Of a DNA stretch of 14,324 nt, positions 1 to 5,637 are shown piece by piece (the first letter of the stretch is position 1; every line of letters starts with the position of its first letter). Origin of the DNA: DASRSS01 sp035656335. GTDB lineage: Bacteria; Actinomycetota; Actinomycetes; Mycobacteriales; Jatrophihabitantaceae. A program made the translations under genes and the position numbers. Location of the stretch: assembly GCA_035656335.1 (NCBI GenBank), contig DASRSS010000297.1, forward strand, positions 1 to 14,324. The letters are read 5' to 3'. Below the pieces are notes generated by a model, which ran no database searches, was not told the origin of the DNA, and was given only the letters and a program-made list of their open reading frames with translations.

Positions 1-53
1 GAGGCTTTCGTTCGCGTGCGCGCACGCGACGACCAGCGGTCTTCGGTGGATCG
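1..53 (-). promoter_or_regulatory. probable start of ribosomal protein L10 (rplJ) leader RNA, partial
   Basis: Downstream of rplA on the minus strand, the bases read CCGAAGACCGCTGGTCGTCG and then a perfect 18-bp palindrome (12-29, core CGCGTGCGCGCACGCG). This resembles the 5' part of the autoregulatory L10 leader that precedes rplJ-rplL in many Gram-positive bacteria, where L10/L12 binding represses its own operon. rplJ is the usual next gene after rplK-rplA in many actinobacteria, which fits. The element is cut by the window edge and the coding region is not visible. The match rests on remembered sequence and context, so it is a tentative call. Confidence 0.42.
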
Positions 54-59
54 GGCCTT

Positions 60-89
60 ACGTTACGCGATGCGGGCCGGCGGATCCAA
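60..89 (-). promoter_or_regulatory. candidate promoter for the gene downstream of rplA
   Basis: On the minus strand a TTGGAT hexamer (84-89) lies 18 bp upstream of TAACGT (60-65), which fits the actinobacterial TAnnnT -10 pattern. The predicted start near 53 would begin transcription just before the putative L10 leader. The -35 hexamer falls inside the loop of the 73-101 hairpin, so termination of rplA transcription and initiation of the next unit would share DNA. This is a pattern match only. Confidence 0.33.
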
Positions 90-101
90 ATCGCCGGCCC
101 G
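73..101 (-). terminator. strong hairpin after rplA
   Basis: A perfect 10-bp inverted repeat (73-82 with 92-101, arm CGGGCCGGCG) flanks a 9-nt loop and begins 12 bp after the rplA stop codon. There is no run of T on either side, which is common for hairpin terminators in high-G+C actinobacteria. It probably ends or attenuates the secE-nusG-rplK-rplA transcript. Confidence 0.6.
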
Positions 102-113
102 GCCGCGGAACGA

Positions 114-833
114 TCAAGCGGTGGGGGCGGTGTCCTCGAGCAGGTTGCGGGTCCGGTTGGCGTCCACCGGGATGCCGGGGCCCATCGTCGTGGTAAAGGT
201 GACCTTCTTGAGGAACTTGCCCTTGGACGAGGACGGCTTGGCGCGCAGCACCTCGTCCAGCGCGGCGGCATAGTTCTCCACCAGCTGCTCGACGGTGAAG
301 GACGCCTTGCCGATGATCAGGTGCAGGTTGGACTGCTTGTCCACCCGGAAGTTGATCTTGCCGCCCTTGATGTCGGTGACGGCCTTCGCGACGTCCGGGG
401 TGACCGTGCCGGTCTTCGGGTTCGGCATCAGGCCGCGCGGGCCGAGCACGCGCGCGATGCGGCCGACCTTGGCCATCTGGTCCGGCGTCGCGATCGCGGC
501 GTCGAAGTCCAGGAAGCCGTCGGTGATCTCCTGGATCAGGTCGTCGCTGCCGACCTTGTCGGCGCCGGCCGCGCGGGCCTCCTCGGCCTTGTCGCCGGTC
601 GCGAACACGATCACGCGGGCCGTCTTGCCGGTGCCGTGCGGCAGGCTGACGGTGCCGCGGACCATCTGGTCGGCCTTGCGCGGGTCGACACCCAGTCGCA
701 TGGCGACCTCGACGGTGCCGTCGAACTTGGTCGGGGACGCCTGCTTGGCGATGGTCGCCGCCTCGAGGGGGCTGTAGATCTTGTCCGGCTCGATGAGCTC
801 GGCTGCCTTGCGATATGCCTTGCTGCGCTGCAT
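114..833 (-). CDS. rplA: 50S ribosomal protein L1
   Basis: L1 forms the mobile stalk at the E site of the large subunit, helps release deacylated tRNA, and in many bacteria represses its own rplKA mRNA. The 239-residue product has the normal family length. The L1 signature with GPRGLMPNPKTGTVTPD lies at about residues 131-147, in the 23S rRNA-binding domain, and the C-terminal motif KKVTFTTTMGPGIPVD is typical. The ATG start (MQRSKAYRKA) is the family start. It follows rplK by 121 bp. Its upstream region is an almost exact copy of the one before rplK, with a purine-rich AGAGAAAGAGAAA instead of a classic Shine-Dalgarno. A strong hairpin follows the gene. Confidence 0.98.
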   Translation of the reverse strand: MQRSKAYRKAAELIEPDKIYSPLEAATIAKQASPTKFDGTVEVAMRLGVDPRKADQMVRGTVSLPHGTGKTARVIVFATGDKAEEARAAGADKVGSDDLIQEITDGFLDFDAAIATPDQMAKVGRIARVLGPRGLMPNPKTGTVTPDVAKAVTDIKGGKINFRVDKQSNLHLIIGKASFTVEQLVENYAAALDEVLRAKPSSSKGKFLKKVTFTTTMGPGIPVDANRTRNLLEDTAPTA

Positions 834-861
834 TGCGTTTCTCTTTCTCTAGTGGTCAGGC
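831..861 (-). repeat. duplicated initiation leader, rplA copy
   Basis: Reading toward the rplA ATG, the sequence has GCCTGACCACT, then AGAGAAAGAGAAA, then GCAATG. The same three blocks in the same order precede rplK at 1381-1413, with only a 3-base and a 1-base indel between them. It holds the ribosome-binding region of rplA. The purine tract is a poor match to GGAGG, so initiation may rely on the A/G-rich tract or on structure. Confidence 0.8.
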
Positions 862-862
862 G

Positions 863-885
863 GGCAGCCCTTCAGGCAGCCCTTC
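863..885. repeat. 11-bp tandem direct repeat in the rplK-rplA spacer
   Basis: GGCAGCCCTTC occurs at 863-873 and again at 875-885, one base apart. It lies between the rplA leader copy and the large hairpin at 907-954. The function is unknown; it could be a protein-binding site or a slippage duplication. Confidence 0.6.
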
Positions 886-906
886 CACGCTTGGGATTGT
901 CGGGGT

Positions 907-954
907 CCCCGCGAAGTTGTTCGAGCGAACTTTTGCGAGAAGAACTTCGTGGGG
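907..954 (-). promoter_or_regulatory. extended hairpin directly after the rplK stop codon
   Basis: On the minus-strand RNA, CCCC-A-CGAAGTT (954 to 943) pairs with AACTTCG-C-GGGG (918 to 907): 11 pairs with one A·C mismatch, around a 24-nt apical region. That region contains a nested GTTC-GAGC-GAAC stem-loop (919-930). The structure abuts the TAA of rplK. It could be an attenuator, an mRNA-stability element, or a target for L1 autoregulation; the sequence does not decide among these. Confidence 0.55.
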
Positions 955-1383
955 TTATTCGACTGTGATGCCCATGGAGCGGGCGGTGCCGGCGATGATC
1001 TTCGCCGCCTGGTCGATGTCGTTGGCGTTGAGATCTTCCATCTTGGTCTGCGCGATCTCGCGAACCTGGTCCATCGAGACCTTGGCGACCTTGGTCTTGT
1101 GCGGCTCGCCGCTGCCCTTGTCCACGCCGGCGGCCTTCAGCAGCAGGCGCGCGGCCGGCGGCGTCTTGGTGATGAACGTGAACGAGCGGTCCTCGTAGAC
1201 CGAGATCTCGACCGGGACGATCTGCCCGCGCTGCGACTCGGTGGCCGCGTTGTACGCCTTGCAGAACTCCATGATGTTCACGCCGTGCTGGCCCAGCGCG
1301 GGGCCGACCGGCGGAGCCGGGTTCGCGGCGCCGGCCTGGATCTGCAGCTTGATGATCGCGGCGAGCTTCTTCTTCGGAGGCAT
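955..1383 (-). CDS. rplK: 50S ribosomal protein L11
   Basis: L11 sits at the base of the L7/L12 stalk, binds the GTPase-associated region of 23S rRNA, and takes part in factor binding and the RelA/thiopeptide response. The 142-residue product matches the family length. The N-terminal domain carries PAPPVGPALGQHGVNIMEF (about residues 21-39), the conserved proline-rich segment that lies against the rRNA. The C-terminal rRNA-binding domain ends DQAAKIIAGTARSMGITVE. The ATG start is the family start; its leader is the second copy of the repeated AGAGAAAGAGAAA block. It lies 61 bp after nusG and is most simply co-transcribed with it. Confidence 0.98.
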   Translation of the reverse strand: MPPKKKLAAIIKLQIQAGAANPAPPVGPALGQHGVNIMEFCKAYNAATESQRGQIVPVEISVYEDRSFTFITKTPPAARLLLKAAGVDKGSGEPHKTKVAKVSMDQVREIAQTKMEDLNANDIDQAAKIIAGTARSMGITVE

Positions 1384-1413
1384 TGCTTTCTCTTTCTCTA
1401 CAAGTGGTCAGGC
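1381..1413 (-). repeat. duplicated initiation leader, rplK copy
   Basis: Same blocks as upstream of rplA: GCCTGACCACT (1403-1413), a TGT insertion, AGAGAAAGAGAAA, then GCAATG with the rplK start. A small CCGGG-TCCTT-CCCGG hairpin (1417-1431) lies just upstream of it. Together these form the initiation region of rplK in the nusG-rplK spacer. Confidence 0.8.
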
Positions 1414-1444
1414 AGACCGGGTCCTTCCCGGCCCTCCCACGGTG

Positions 1445-2422
1445 TTAGATCTTGGAAACCTGGCTGAACGACAGCTCGACCGGAGTCTCGCGGCCGAAGA
1501 TCGAGACCAGGACGTGCAGCTTCTGGTGCACCGGGTCGATCTCGCTGATCGTCGCCGGCAGGGTGGCGAACGGGCCGTCCATGACGGTGACGGACTCGCC
1601 GATCTCGTACTCGACCTCGGTGATCTGCGGCTTGTCCGCGGCGGCGGCACCGGTCTTGCCGGTCGCGACCGCGGCCGCCTTCTGCGTGGCCGGCGCGAGG
1701 ATGTTGACGACCTCGTCCAGCGTCAGCGGGGACGGACGGGACGTGGCGCCGACGAAGCCGGTGACGCCCGGGGTGTTGCGAACGGCGCCCCACGACTCGT
1801 CGTTGAGATCCATGCGCACGAGGATGTAGCCGGGGAAGACCTTGCGCTGCACCTGCTGGCGCTTGCCGTTCTTGATCTCGACGACCTCTTCGGTCGGCAC
1901 CTCGACCTGGAAGATGTAGTCCTCCATGTCCAGCGACTGGATGCGGCTCTCGAGGTTGGTCTTCACCTTGTTCTCGTAGCCGGCGTAGGAGTGCACGACG
2001 TACCAGTCGCCGAACTGGGTGCGCAGCTCGCGGCGCAGCGTCTCGATCGGGTCCTCGTCCTCGTCGGAGGACGCGTCCGCGGCGGCCGGATCGCCGGTCT
2101 CGGCGCCGGAGTCGTCGCTGGCCGCAGCCTCGCCGGTCGCCTCGTCGCCGCCGCCGAGGACGTCCGCCGTCAGGTCGGCGTCGTCGTCGCTGGTGACCGG
2201 GTCGCCCTCCCCGGCGCCGAGCAGGCGCGCGGCCGACTCCAGGTCACTCGGCTCGTCGTCGGACGGAGCCGGGGCGTCGCCCGACTCGCCCGCGGCCTCG
2301 GCCCGGCTGTTGCCGAACGGGTCGTCGAGTTCGGGGTGCTCCGCGGTCGCGGCACCGTCCGTCGGCGCGAGCGCCTCGGCGGCTTCGTCACTCGAGGGGG
2401 TGACGTCGTCGTGCTCGGACAC
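1445..2422 (-). CDS. nusG: transcription termination/antitermination factor NusG
   Basis: NusG binds RNA polymerase through its NGN domain and contacts Rho or the ribosome through its KOW domain. Of 325 residues, about 1-130 form an acidic, Ala/Asp/Glu/Ser-rich extension with no recognisable fold. The NGN domain follows (about 138-245) with WYVVHSYAGYENKVK and the FPGYILV motif near residue 196. An Ala-rich linker (about 246-268) leads to the KOW domain (about 270-325) with GESVTVMDGPFATLPATI. The start is GTG at 2420-2422, preceded by AAGGAAAG. Acidic NusG extensions are known in actinobacteria, and this one is long. secE lies 39 bp upstream and rplK 61 bp downstream, the standard order. Confidence 0.97.
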   Translation of the reverse strand: MSEHDDVTPSSDEAAEALAPTDGAATAEHPELDDPFGNSRAEAAGESGDAPAPSDDEPSDLESAARLLGAGEGDPVTSDDDADLTADVLGGGDEATGEAAASDDSGAETGDPAAADASSDEDEDPIETLRRELRTQFGDWYVVHSYAGYENKVKTNLESRIQSLDMEDYIFQVEVPTEEVVEIKNGKRQQVQRKVFPGYILVRMDLNDESWGAVRNTPGVTGFVGATSRPSPLTLDEVVNILAPATQKAAAVATGKTGAAAADKPQITEVEYEIGESVTVMDGPFATLPATISEIDPVHQKLHVLVSIFGRETPVELSFSQVSKI

Positions 2423-2461
2423 AGTGACTCTTTCCTTGCTCGTTGTTTCGGTCTCGTTCGC

Positions 2462-2695
2462 TCAGCCGAAGATCTGCAGGATCAGCTTGGCGAACCCGAC
2501 GTCCAGGCCGGCGACGATGGCCACCAGGATCGCGATGAAGATGATCACCACGATCGAGTAGGTCACCAGCTCGTTGCGCGAGGGCCACAGCACCTTGCGC
2601 AGCTCCGAGACGCTCTCGCGGGCGAAGCGCGTCGGCCGACCACCGCGACCACCCGACGGACGGGGTGTCACGGACTCGGTGCGAGTCGCGGTCAC
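2462..2695 (-). CDS. secE: preprotein translocase subunit SecE
   Basis: SecE clamps the SecY channel of the general secretion translocon in the cytoplasmic membrane. The 77-residue product has a basic, Arg/Gly-rich N-terminus. The amphipathic SecE motif ELRKVLWPSRNEL (31-43) is followed by one transmembrane helix (about 46-68, YSIVVIIFIAILVAIVAGLD) and a short tail: the single-helix form usual outside enterobacteria. The GTG start at 2693-2695 is supported by GAGGAGG a few bases upstream. It is the first protein gene after tRNA-Trp and lies 39 bp before nusG. Confidence 0.96.
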   Translation of the reverse strand: MTATRTESVTPRPSGGRGGRPTRFARESVSELRKVLWPSRNELVTYSIVVIIFIAILVAIVAGLDVGFAKLILQIFG

Positions 2696-2729
2696 GATGC
2701 CTCCTCGCTGGCGCTCGTCGCCCTCGTGC

Positions 2730-2754
2730 AGGTCACTGTGCTTTCTGGTGACCT
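2730..2754 (-). promoter_or_regulatory. inverted repeat in the tRNA-Trp to secE spacer
   Basis: AGGTCAC (2730-2736) and GTGACCT (2748-2754) form a perfect 7-bp dyad with an 11-nt loop, in the 133-bp gap between the 3' end of tRNA-Trp and the secE start. It could be a weak terminator or pause hairpin after the tRNA, or an operator. TTGACC lies just upstream of it on the minus strand, but no good -10 follows at 17 bp, so I do not call a promoter. Confidence 0.4.
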
Positions 2755-2828
2755 CGCAAGCTCGGTCAACGAGTTCTCCTCTCGGAACGTTGCTGCGAAG
2801 CCGTGTGGCCGCGCAGGTTCTGACGACG

Positions 2829-2901
2829 CAGGGGCGACAGGACTTGAACCTGCAACCGCCGGTTTTGGAGACCGGTGCGCTACCAATTGCGCCACGCCCC
2901 T
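2829..2901 (-). tRNA. tRNA-Trp (anticodon CCA)
   Basis: The minus strand folds as a 73-nt cloverleaf. The acceptor stem AGGGGCG/CGCCCCT is perfect, the D arm contains GCGCAATTGGTAGCGC, and the anticodon stem is CCGGT/ACCGG with CCA at 2866-2868. The T arm is TGCAGGTTCAAGTCCTGT with the usual TTCAA loop. The discriminator is G, the tryptophan identity base, and the 3' CCA is not encoded. It stands directly upstream of secE, as in most actinobacteria. Confidence 0.96.
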
Positions 2902-2985
2902 AGGGGTACCTGCTCGGGGCCGAAACAGCCTGCACCGGCGGCTCGCGAGCATGCTGGCGCAGAGCCACGTGGACCCCGACGGCCT

Positions 2986-3014
2986 AGTCTACGGGTCGCG
3001 GCCCCGCTCTCCAA
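2986..3014 (-). promoter_or_regulatory. promoter for tRNA-Trp / secE cluster
   Basis: On the minus strand TTGGAG (3009-3014) is followed after exactly 17 bp by TAGACT (2986-2991), close to the primary-sigma consensus for high-G+C Gram-positives. Predicted initiation near 2979 gives a leader of about 78 nt before the mature tRNA. The same TAGACT hexamer heads the tRNA-Thr cluster. Confidence 0.55.
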
Positions 3015-3100
3015 TTCCGCGTCGGGCCGGGCCGCCGCAGGGGTTCGACGCAGCTGAGCGCGGTGAATTTCCGATTCGGCGCGTCTGGGACGATGTCGGC

Positions 3101-4291
3101 ATGGGAAACCGGGTATCCGACCGCATCGCCGCCATCGCCGAGTCCGCCACCCTGGCCGTGGACGCCAAGGCCAAAGCCCTCAAGGCCGCCGGGCGCCCGG
3201 TCATCGGTTTCGGCGCCGGCGAGCCGGACTTCCCGACGCCCGACTACATCGTCGAGGCGGCCGTGGCCGCGTGCCGCGACCCCAAGAATCACCGGTACAC
3301 CCCGGTCGCCGGCCTGCCCGAGCTGCGCGAGGCGATCGCGGCCAAGACGCTGCGCGACACCGGCTACCAGGTCGAGCCCACCCAGGTGTTGGTCACCAAC
3401 GGCGGCAAGCAGGCCGTCTACAACACGTTCGCGGCGCTGCTGGACCCGGGCGACGAGGTGCTCCTGATCGCCCCGTACTGGACGACCTACCCCGAGGCGA
3501 TCAAGCTCGCCGGCGGCGTCCCCGTCGAGGTCGTCACCGACGAGACGTCCGGATACCTGGCCACCGTCGAGCAGCTCGAGGCCGCCCGCACGGACCGGAC
3601 CAAGGTGCTGCTGTTCGTCTCGCCGTCCAACCCCACCGGTGCCGTGTACCCGCGGGCACAGGTCGAGGCGATCGGCCGCTGGGCCGCCGAGCACGACCTG
3701 TGGGTGGTGACCGACGAGATCTACGAGCACCTCGTCTACGGCGACGCGGAGAACATCTCGATCGCGCTCAGCGCCGGCGAGAAGGTGGTCGTGCTCAACG
3801 GCGTCGCGAAGACCTACGCGATGACCGGCTGGCGGGTCGGCTGGATGATCGGGCCGTCCGACGTGATCAAGGCGGCGAGCAACCTGCAGTCGCACGCCAC
3901 CTCGAACGTGAACAACGTGGCGCAGCGGGCCGCGCTCGCCGCGGTCACCGGTGACCTGTCCGCGGTCGCCGAGATGCGCGCCGCGTTCGACCGGCGCCGC
4001 AAGACCATCGTCGGCATGCTCTCGGAGATCCCCGGGATCGTGTGCCCCGAGCCGCTGGGCGCGTTCTACGTCTACCCGTCCGTCAAGGGCCTGCTGGGCA
4101 AGCCGCTGCGCGGCAAGGTGTCGACCACCTCGGCCGAGCTGGCCGGCCTGATCCTGGACGAGGCCGAGGTCGCGGTCGTCCCCGGCGAGGCGTTCGGCAC
4201 GCCCGGCTACGTCCGGATGTCCTACGCGCTCGGCGACGACGACCTCGCCGAAGGCGTAGCGCGCCTGGCCAAGCTGGTCGCCGACTCCTGA
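3101..4291 (+). CDS. aspC: pyridoxal-phosphate aspartate aminotransferase (class I)
   Basis: It transfers the amino group of aspartate to 2-oxoglutarate in the cytosol, using pyridoxal phosphate. The 396-residue product has the length of type Ib aspartate aminotransferases. Visible motifs are IGFGAGEPDFPTP (35-47), the SNPTG active-site loop (176-180), DEIYEHLVYG (205-214), the Schiff-base lysine K237 in VAKTYAMTGWRVGW, and the substrate-carboxylate arginine R372 in VRMSYALG. I chose ATG 3101 because the family N-terminus RVSDRIAAIAESATLAVDAKA follows at once; the open frame extends far upstream but through antisense sequence. The Shine-Dalgarno is weak (GGGAC). An aminotransferase next to trpT-secE is also seen in Streptomyces. 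Broad specificity, including prephenate, is possible. Confidence 0.93.
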   Translation: MGNRVSDRIAAIAESATLAVDAKAKALKAAGRPVIGFGAGEPDFPTPDYIVEAAVAACRDPKNHRYTPVAGLPELREAIAAKTLRDTGYQVEPTQVLVTNGGKQAVYNTFAALLDPGDEVLLIAPYWTTYPEAIKLAGGVPVEVVTDETSGYLATVEQLEAARTDRTKVLLFVSPSNPTGAVYPRAQVEAIGRWAAEHDLWVVTDEIYEHLVYGDAENISIALSAGEKVVVLNGVAKTYAMTGWRVGWMIGPSDVIKAASNLQSHATSNVNNVAQRAALAAVTGDLSAVAEMRAAFDRRRKTIVGMLSEIPGIVCPEPLGAFYVYPSVKGLLGKPLRGKVSTTSAELAGLILDEAEVAVVPGEAFGTPGYVRMSYALGDDDLAEGVARLAKLVADS

Positions 4292-4308
4292 CCCCTGACC
4301 CGCTTCCG

Positions 4309-4376
4309 CGAGTGGGCACTTAGCGCGCGAGGGGCAGCAATAACTGCCCACTCGACGCGTAACTGCCCACTCGACG
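4309..4376. repeat. intergenic repeat cluster / bidirectional terminator
   Basis: TAACTGCCCACTCGACG occurs twice, at 4341-4357 and 4360-4376. An inverted, one-mismatch copy of its first 14 bases (CGAGTGGGCACTTA) is at 4309-4322. A further stem, GGGCAG-CAATAA-CTGCCC (4332-4349), competes with the long-range pairing. The cluster fills the 111-bp gap between the convergent aminotransferase and hadB-like genes, so terminating both transcripts is the likely role. Its modular form suggests a dispersed genomic repeat family. Confidence 0.65.
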
Positions 4377-4402
4377 GGAGGGACACGGCGCGCGGAACCC
4401 GG

Positions 4403-4807
4403 TCAGATGGGCGGGCGTACTACGGCCTTGGCCTTCGCGAGGACGGTCTGGCCGTCGACGGTGGCGGTGAGGTCGACCTCGGCCAGCCCGTCGGCGCGGA
4501 CGTCGCGGACGGTCCCGGACACGGTGATGACGGCCTCGCCCGGGTACGGGACGACGACCGGCCGGGTGAACCGCACCCCGTACTCGACCACGGCGCCCGG
4601 GTCGCCGATCCAGTCGGTCACCACCCGGATCGCGGTCGCCATCGTGAACATGCCGTGCGCGATCACGTCCGGCAGGCCGACGGACTTGGCGAACCGCTCG
4701 TTCCAGTGGATCGGGTTGAAGTCGCCGGACGCGCCGGCGTAGCGCACCAGGTCCGCGCGGGTGACCGGGAAGTCCTGGGCGGGAAGCTCGTCGCCGACCT
4801 TGATCAC
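4403..4807 (-). CDS. MaoC-family dehydratase, HadB-like
   Basis: This is a hotdog-fold hydratase/dehydratase acting on (3R)-hydroxyacyl thioesters. In mycobacteria the equivalent HadB is the catalytic subunit of the FAS-II 3-hydroxyacyl-ACP dehydratase. The 134-residue product carries the hydratase-2 motif YAGASGDFNPIHWN (23-36) with the catalytic pair D29/H34, followed by GLPDVIAHGMFTMA. The GTG start at 4805-4807 overlaps the TGA of the upstream HadA-like gene (GTGA, 4804-4807), so the pair is translationally coupled as expected for a heterodimer. The natural substrate cannot be read from sequence; many non-mycolate actinobacteria carry the pair with unproven function. Confidence 0.9.
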   Translation of the reverse strand: MIKVGDELPAQDFPVTRADLVRYAGASGDFNPIHWNERFAKSVGLPDVIAHGMFTMATAIRVVTDWIGDPGAVVEYGVRFTRPVVVPYPGEAVITVSGTVRDVRADGLAEVDLTATVDGQTVLAKAKAVVRPPI

Positions 4808-5253
4808 TTCTCCGGCCCCCTCACGACGATGGTCGCGAACGCGGTGACGACCAGCTCGCCCTCGGTCGTGCGCACCTCGCTGCGCGTGGTGATCAACTCG
4901 TTGCCCGCGGCGACGCGAACGCCGTCGACCGCGACCACGACCTGCAGCCGGTCGCCCGCGTGCACCGGGCGCGCGTGCTCGAACCGCTGCTCGCCGTGGA
5001 CGACCCGGCCGTAGTCGATGTCCACCTCGGGATCGAAGATCAGCTGGTGCCCGGCAGGGATCGTCAACACGATCGGGAACGTCGGTGGCGCGACCACGTC
5101 CGGGTGGCCGAGTGCCCGCGCGGCCTCCGGCGAGCGGTAGCACGCGTTGCTGTCGTTGATCGCGTCGGCGAACTCGCGGATCTTCTCGCGGCTGACGAGG
5201 TACGGCTCGGTGGGCGGGTACACCCGGCCGACGATCGACTCCGGTACAGGCAT
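4804..5253 (-). CDS. HadA-like MaoC dehydratase partner (UPF0336 family)
   Basis: The 149-residue hotdog-fold protein resembles mycobacterial HadA and Streptomyces UPF0336 proteins. The N-terminus SIVGRVYPPTEPYLVSREKIREFADAI is diagnostic, and the protein lacks the D-x(4)-H dehydratase pair present in its neighbour. It probably provides the substrate-binding half of a HadAB heterodimer. I prefer ATG at 5253 over the in-frame GTG at 5262. The family starts about here, and a TACCGT -10 hexamer (5261-5266) ends 7 nt before this ATG, the arrangement expected for a leaderless mRNA. The gene lies 42 bp after the DUF4873 gene and overlaps hadB-like by 4 bp. Confidence 0.88.
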   Translation of the reverse strand: MPVPESIVGRVYPPTEPYLVSREKIREFADAINDSNACYRSPEAARALGHPDVVAPPTFPIVLTIPAGHQLIFDPEVDIDYGRVVHGEQRFEHARPVHAGDRLQVVVAVDGVRVAAGNELITTRSEVRTTEGELVVTAFATIVVRGPEK

Positions 5254-5260
5254 GCGAAGC

Positions 5261-5266
5261 ACGGTA
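5261..5266 (-). promoter_or_regulatory. candidate -10 for a leaderless hadA-like transcript
   Basis: TACCGT on the minus strand fits TAnnnT and would place the start of transcription at the A of the ATG at 5253. No convincing -35 lies 16-18 bp upstream, which is tolerated in actinobacteria. The gene has no Shine-Dalgarno, which agrees with leaderless translation. Confidence 0.35.
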
Positions 5267-5295
5267 ACGCACGGAGCGCCCTGTCCCGGCGCGGG

Positions 5296-5637
5296 TCAGG
5301 GCAACTCGGTGAGCACCTCGAACGGGGCCGGCCCGAAGCCCTCGACGCGTGGCCGGCCCCACGGGTCGACGTCGCTCAGCGCGGTCGGCACCTCGCCGTG
5401 CGGCGTGCGCAGGGTGACGGTCCGCGCGCCGCTGTCGACCAGCGCGGCCACCTCGGGGGACGCCGCCACCCGGCCGTACCAGCTGTACTTGCCGCTGATC
5501 GGGTCGAAGTGCCCGGCCAGGTCGACCTGGACCGCGACCACGGTCTCCCCGTCGACCAGCTCGGCGGGCCCGCGGTAGCCGTCCTCGTCCGGGACGCCGG
5601 CGGCTTGCTCGTGCTGGTTCATGCCGGGTTGCCTCAT
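5296..5637 (-). CDS. DUF4873 domain protein
   Basis: The 113-residue protein has no signal peptide or membrane segment. The core from about residue 18 to 108 matches the DUF4873 pattern: DEDGYRGPAELV, VDLAGHFDPISGKYSWYGRV, then a beta-rich tail ending DPWGRPRVEGFGPAPF. The domain has no assigned function; in actinobacteria I recall it standing alone or fused to flavin monooxygenases, which suggests an accessory role in oxidations. ATG 5637 overlaps the TetR stop as ATGA (5634-5637) and has GAGGA upstream; a second in-frame ATG at 5622 would give 108 residues. The coupling implies joint expression with the TetR gene. Confidence 0.78.
   Translation of the reverse strand: MRQPGMNQHEQAAGVPDEDGYRGPAELVDGETVVAVQVDLAGHFDPISGKYSWYGRVAASPEVAALVDSGARTVTLRTPHGEVPTALSDVDPWGRPRVEGFGPAPFEVLTELP

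Noticed and set aside
16..273. 85-codon rightward frame at the left end
   Set aside because: It is antisense to the end of rplA and crosses the terminator and leader region, with no family resemblance.
2829..2901. tRNA-Trp as an integration site with a mobile element attached
   Set aside because: No integrase, no duplicated tRNA 3' end and no phage or plasmid genes are visible; the neighbour is an ordinary aminotransferase.
1241..4291. 1016-codon rightward open frame running into the aminotransferase
   Set aside because: Its first about 620 codons are antisense to rplK, nusG, secE and tRNA-Trp and are low-complexity Arg/Leu/Asp/Val. Only the part from 3101 resembles a protein family.
4309..4376. 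CRISPR array or att site
   Set aside because: There are only two direct copies with a 2-bp gap and one inverted copy, no spacer-length intervals, no cas genes and no integrase nearby.
4403..5362. 319-codon leftward frame as a longer HadB protein
   Set aside because: The N-terminal portion is the HadA-like gene in another frame. The GTG at 4807, coupled to the upstream stop, gives the normal family length.
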